A stretch of DNA of 64,000 nt. Origin: an uncultured Massilia sp. (GTDB taxonomy: Bacteria > Pseudomonadota > Gammaproteobacteria > Burkholderiales > Burkholderiaceae_D). The notes under the pieces were generated by a model that was not told the origin of the DNA, did no database searches, and saw nothing but the letters and a program-made list of their open reading frames with translations. Every line of letters begins with the position of its first letter. Position 1 is the stretch's first letter. Location of the stretch: contig NZ_CAJYEB010000032.1 in assembly GCF_913773735.1 (NCBI RefSeq), positions 1 to 64,000 on the forward strand, given 5' to 3'. Positions 62,058 to 64,000 of the stretch are shown here, piece by piece. The position numbers and the translations under genes were made by a program.

Positions 62058-62708
62058 ATGGCATGGACTCGTGATGAAATGGCCGCGCGCGCGGCGAAGG
62101 AACTGCAGGACGGCTTCTACGTGAACCTCGGCATCGGCCTGCCGACGCTGGTGGCGAACTACGTCCCGAACGATATCGAGGTGTTCCTGCAATCCGAAAA
62201 CGGCTTGCTGGGCATCGGCCCGTTCCCGACGGACGACGCGGTGGACGCCGACCTGATCAACGCCGGCAAGCAGACCGTCACGGCGCTGCCGGGCGCCGCC
62301 TACTTCAGCTCGGCCGATTCCTTCGGCATGATCCGCGGCGGCAAGATCAATCTCGCCATCCTGGGCGCGATGCAGGTGTCCGAGCGCGGCGACCTCGCCA
62401 ACTGGATGATCCCGGGCAAGATGGTCAAGGGCATGGGTGGCGCGATGGACCTCGTGGCCGGCGTCAAGCGCGTCGTCGTCGTGATGGAACACGTGGCGAC
62501 CGCGAAGGACGGTTCCGTCTCGCACAAGATCCTCAAGAAGTGCGATTTGCCGCTGACCGGCGTGGGCGTGGTCGACCGCATCATCACGGACCTGGGCGTG
62601 ATCGACGTGACGGAGACCGGTTTGAAGTTGGTGGAACTGGCGCCGGGCGTGAGCAAGGAAGAGGTGGTGCAGGCGACGTCTGCCGAACTGGACGTCACCG
62701 CCCTCTGA
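62058..62708 (+). CDS. scoB: 3-oxoacid CoA-transferase subunit B
   Basis: A 216-residue SCOT subunit. The catalytic glutamate that forms the glutamyl-CoA intermediate is Glu47 in [68 protein letters not shown] are family blocks. It pairs with ScoA. A strong intrinsic terminator follows 35 bp after the stop, so the operon has two genes. Confidence 0.95.
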   Translation: MAWTRDEMAARAAKELQDGFYVNLGIGLPTLVANYVPNDIEVFLQSENGLLGIGPFPTDDAVDADLINAGKQTVTALPGAAYFSSADSFGMIRGGKINLAILGAMQVSERGDLANWMIPGKMVKGMGGAMDLVAGVKRVVVVMEHVATAKDGSVSHKILKKCDLPLTGVGVVDRIITDLGVIDVTETGLKLVELAPGVSKEEVVQATSAELDVTAL

Positions 62709-62743
62709 GGCCGTCCGGAGGCGGCGTGGCCGCCTTCGCACGC

Positions 62744-62781
62744 ACCGCGCCGCCGGCATGCGCCGGCCGCGCGGTGTTTTT
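62744..62781 (+). terminator. Strong intrinsic terminator of the CoA-transferase operon
   Basis: ACCGCGC and GCCGGC pair with GCCGGC and GCGCGGT around atgc, a 13-bp stem with one c-c mismatch (62744-62775), then gttttt. It ends at the 3' end of the convergent TonB-lipoprotein gene. Confidence 0.9.
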
Positions 62782-62782
62782 C

Positions 62783-63184
62783 TTACTGCAACGTCCAGAC
62801 GTACTGGACCTTGGTCCACGCCTCGACCGGCTTGCCGCCCTCGCGGGCCGGCTTGAACCGGCATCGTTCCAGCGCCGTGCGGGCGGCTTCGTCCATGCTG
62901 GCGTAGCCGCTGGACTTGTCGACCTTCGATTGCTTGACGGCGCCGTCCGCGGCGACCAGGAAGCCCAGCGTGACCGTGCCCTGGTGGCCGGCCTTCACGT
63001 CGGCATCCGGATAGTGGGGCCTGGCGCAACTGCCGAAATCGGCTACCGCGGCCTGGTCGGTGGCGGCATGCGCCGATGCGCCCAGCGATTGGCAGGCGGA
63101 CAGCAGGCAGGCGGACAGCAGGCAGGCGGACAGCAGGCCGGCCGCCGCGCGGGCCGGGCGGATCGATCGTTTGGCTTGGAACAT
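62783..63184 (-). CDS. TonB-domain lipoprotein
   Basis: A 133-residue protein. The N-terminus is Arg/Lys-rich, then LLSAC is repeated three times before QSLGAS, so any of three Cys residues could be the lipidated one. Residues 50-133 form a TonB C-terminal-like domain (PHYPDADVKAGHQGTVTLGFLVAADGAV, ending KVQYVWTLQ). It lacks the TM helix and Pro-rich spacer of a standard TonB, so it is not an energy transducer of the usual kind. Start at 63184 after an aaggag site. It is downstream of the M56-TonB gene and paralogous to its C-terminus. Confidence 0.85.
   Translation of the reverse strand: MFQAKRSIRPARAAAGLLSACLLSACLLSACQSLGASAHAATDQAAVADFGSCARPHYPDADVKAGHQGTVTLGFLVAADGAVKQSKVDKSSGYASMDEAARTALERCRFKPAREGGKPVEAWTKVQYVWTLQ
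63091..63138 (-). repeat. Three identical 15-bp units that triplicate a lipobox
   Basis: ggcaggcggacagca (plus-strand reading) occurs three times in a row plus a partial fourth unit. Each unit encodes LLSAC in the lipoprotein signal. Confidence 0.85.
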
Positions 63185-63329
63185 GGTCTTCTCCTTGGTT
63201 GAATGCCGTCCCGCCCGGCTGCACGGTGCACAGGGGCGTGACGAGGCCGGCGCGGTGCGCCGGGGTGAACGGGGTTGAGGGAAGCGCGGGCCGGCACGAT
63301 GCCGGCGGCCGTTCAATGGATGGCGCGCG

Positions 63330-64000
63330 TCATTCGAGCGTCCAGACGTACTGCACCTGGGTCCAGGCGGCGACGGGACGGCCGTCCTCCAGCGCCGGCC
63401 GGAACCGGCACTTGTCGATGGCGCCGTGCGCCGCCTCGTCCATCGCCGGGAAGCCGCTCGAGCGCGCCACCTTCGACGTGCGCACGGCGCCGGTGTCGTC
63501 GACGAGGAAGCGCAGCGTGACGGTGCCTTCGTGTCCCGCGGCAACGTCGGCTTGCGGGTACGCGGGCCGGGCGCACGTGCGGAAATCGGCGAGCGCCGGC
63601 GTCGTCGCGCGGACGGCGCCATGGCCGTCCACCGCCAGCGCATGCCGGTTGGCGAGCGCATGGGCGCTGCCCGCGCAGGCCAGCGCCAGCCCCAGCACCG
63701 GGACGACGGCCCGCCAGTCCAGCGCCTGCGTGCCAGGCCGCAGCAGGCGGCGGATGCGCGCCAGCAGGTCGCCGCCGTTGGCCGCCTGCGCCAGGTGGCC
63801 GCCGGAAAACTGCAGGCGCTCGAGTTCGGACAGGGCCAGCGCCAGGCGGCGCGGCTCGCCCAGGTGGCGCGCGGCGAAATCGTCGGCGATCTGCTCGCGT
63901 TCGACGCGGATGCGGCGCGACAGCCACCAGACGGCCGGATGGTAGAACAGGATCGTCTCGACGACGTTCTGCAGCAGGTTCACCAGGTAGTCATGGCGCC
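63330..64000 (-). CDS. M56 (BlaR1-like) peptidase fused to a TonB C-terminal domain, partial
   Basis: The frame is open to the right edge; about 223 residues are visible. The first part, RHDYLVNLLQNVVETILFYHPAVWWLSRRIRVEREQIADDFA, is the region just after the HExxH of M56 membrane peptidases (BlaR1/MecR1 type). A TM helix follows (about 110-130, VVPVLGLALACAGSAHAL), then a TonB-like domain (PAYPQADVAAGHEGTVTLRFLV, ending VQYVWTLE). The zinc motif itself is beyond the window. Such proteins usually pair with a BlaI-type repressor upstream. The gene is followed by the TonB-domain lipoprotein after 145 bp. Confidence 0.88.
   Translation of the reverse strand, partial: RHDYLVNLLQNVVETILFYHPAVWWLSRRIRVEREQIADDFAARHLGEPRRLALALSELERLQFSGGHLAQAANGGDLLARIRRLLRPGTQALDWRAVVPVLGLALACAGSAHALANRHALAVDGHGAVRATTPALADFRTCARPAYPQADVAAGHEGTVTLRFLVDDTGAVRTSKVARSSGFPAMDEAAHGAIDKCRFRPALEDGRPVAAWTQVQYVWTLE

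Overview
The window is about 64 kb of a high-GC bacterial chromosome. PEP-CTERM sorting, a poly-HAMP hybrid kinase, RecBCD, a PAS-GGDEF protein, an ETF-QO and an M56/TonB pair suggest a soil or water betaproteobacterium of the Oxalobacteraceae (Massilia-like). That placement is inference from gene content and protein wording, not a search. I see no rRNA, tRNA, prophage or CRISPR array. The only mobile-element trace is the 3' end of a transposase at the left edge.

Layout. 1-7.2 kb: transposase remnant, PhoD phosphatase, PEP-CTERM protein, then an aminotransferase-like gene and a hybrid histidine kinase 5 bp apart. 7.3-12.7 kb: small protein, nicotinamidase, a TPR-methyltransferase gene broken by a frameshift, and a two-subunit molybdenum oxidoreductase. 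12.8-20.5 kb: diguanylate cyclase, then a minus-strand group (S-formylglutathione hydrolase, phosphoribosyltransferase, SRPBCC protein, erythromycin-esterase-like protein) and small proteins. 20.5-23.4 kb: a UvrD/Rep helicase flanked by two copies of a 130-bp repeat with DnaA-box-like sites. 23.4-29.5 kb: HD hydrolase, GlpD, M1 aminopeptidase, GST. 29.5-36.7 kb: a 1650-residue poly-HAMP hybrid kinase with a degenerate CheR-like partner, then a LuxR-type AHL receptor facing an RsaL-like repressor with a lux-box-like palindrome. 36.8-48.1 kb: prolyl oligopeptidase and the recC-recB-recD operon. 48-52 kb: orphan motA, DUF2939 protein, PBP7-type endopeptidase, sulfate-binding protein; between the last two lie two LexA-type boxes, a tiny gene candidate and a terminator. 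52-58.3 kb: GNAT, DUF882, DUF378, YfcE-like phosphoesterase, part of an amino-acid ABC importer, ETF-QO. 58.5-64 kb: SDR, alpha/beta hydrolase and thioesterase, PAS-LuxR regulator divergent from a two-subunit 3-oxoacid CoA-transferase, a TonB-domain lipoprotein and an M56-TonB protein that runs off the end.

The most interesting signals are between or inside otherwise ordinary genes: the SOS-box doublet over a terminated mini-transcript (50.8-51.0 kb), the paired DnaA-box repeats around the helicase, an aminotransferase whose PLP lysine is glutamine, a train of five 5-codon cistrons linked by ATGA overlaps in front of the SRPBCC gene, and a LuxR/RsaL-like module without a LuxI. Long ORFs opposite real genes are abundant because of the GC content and were discarded.
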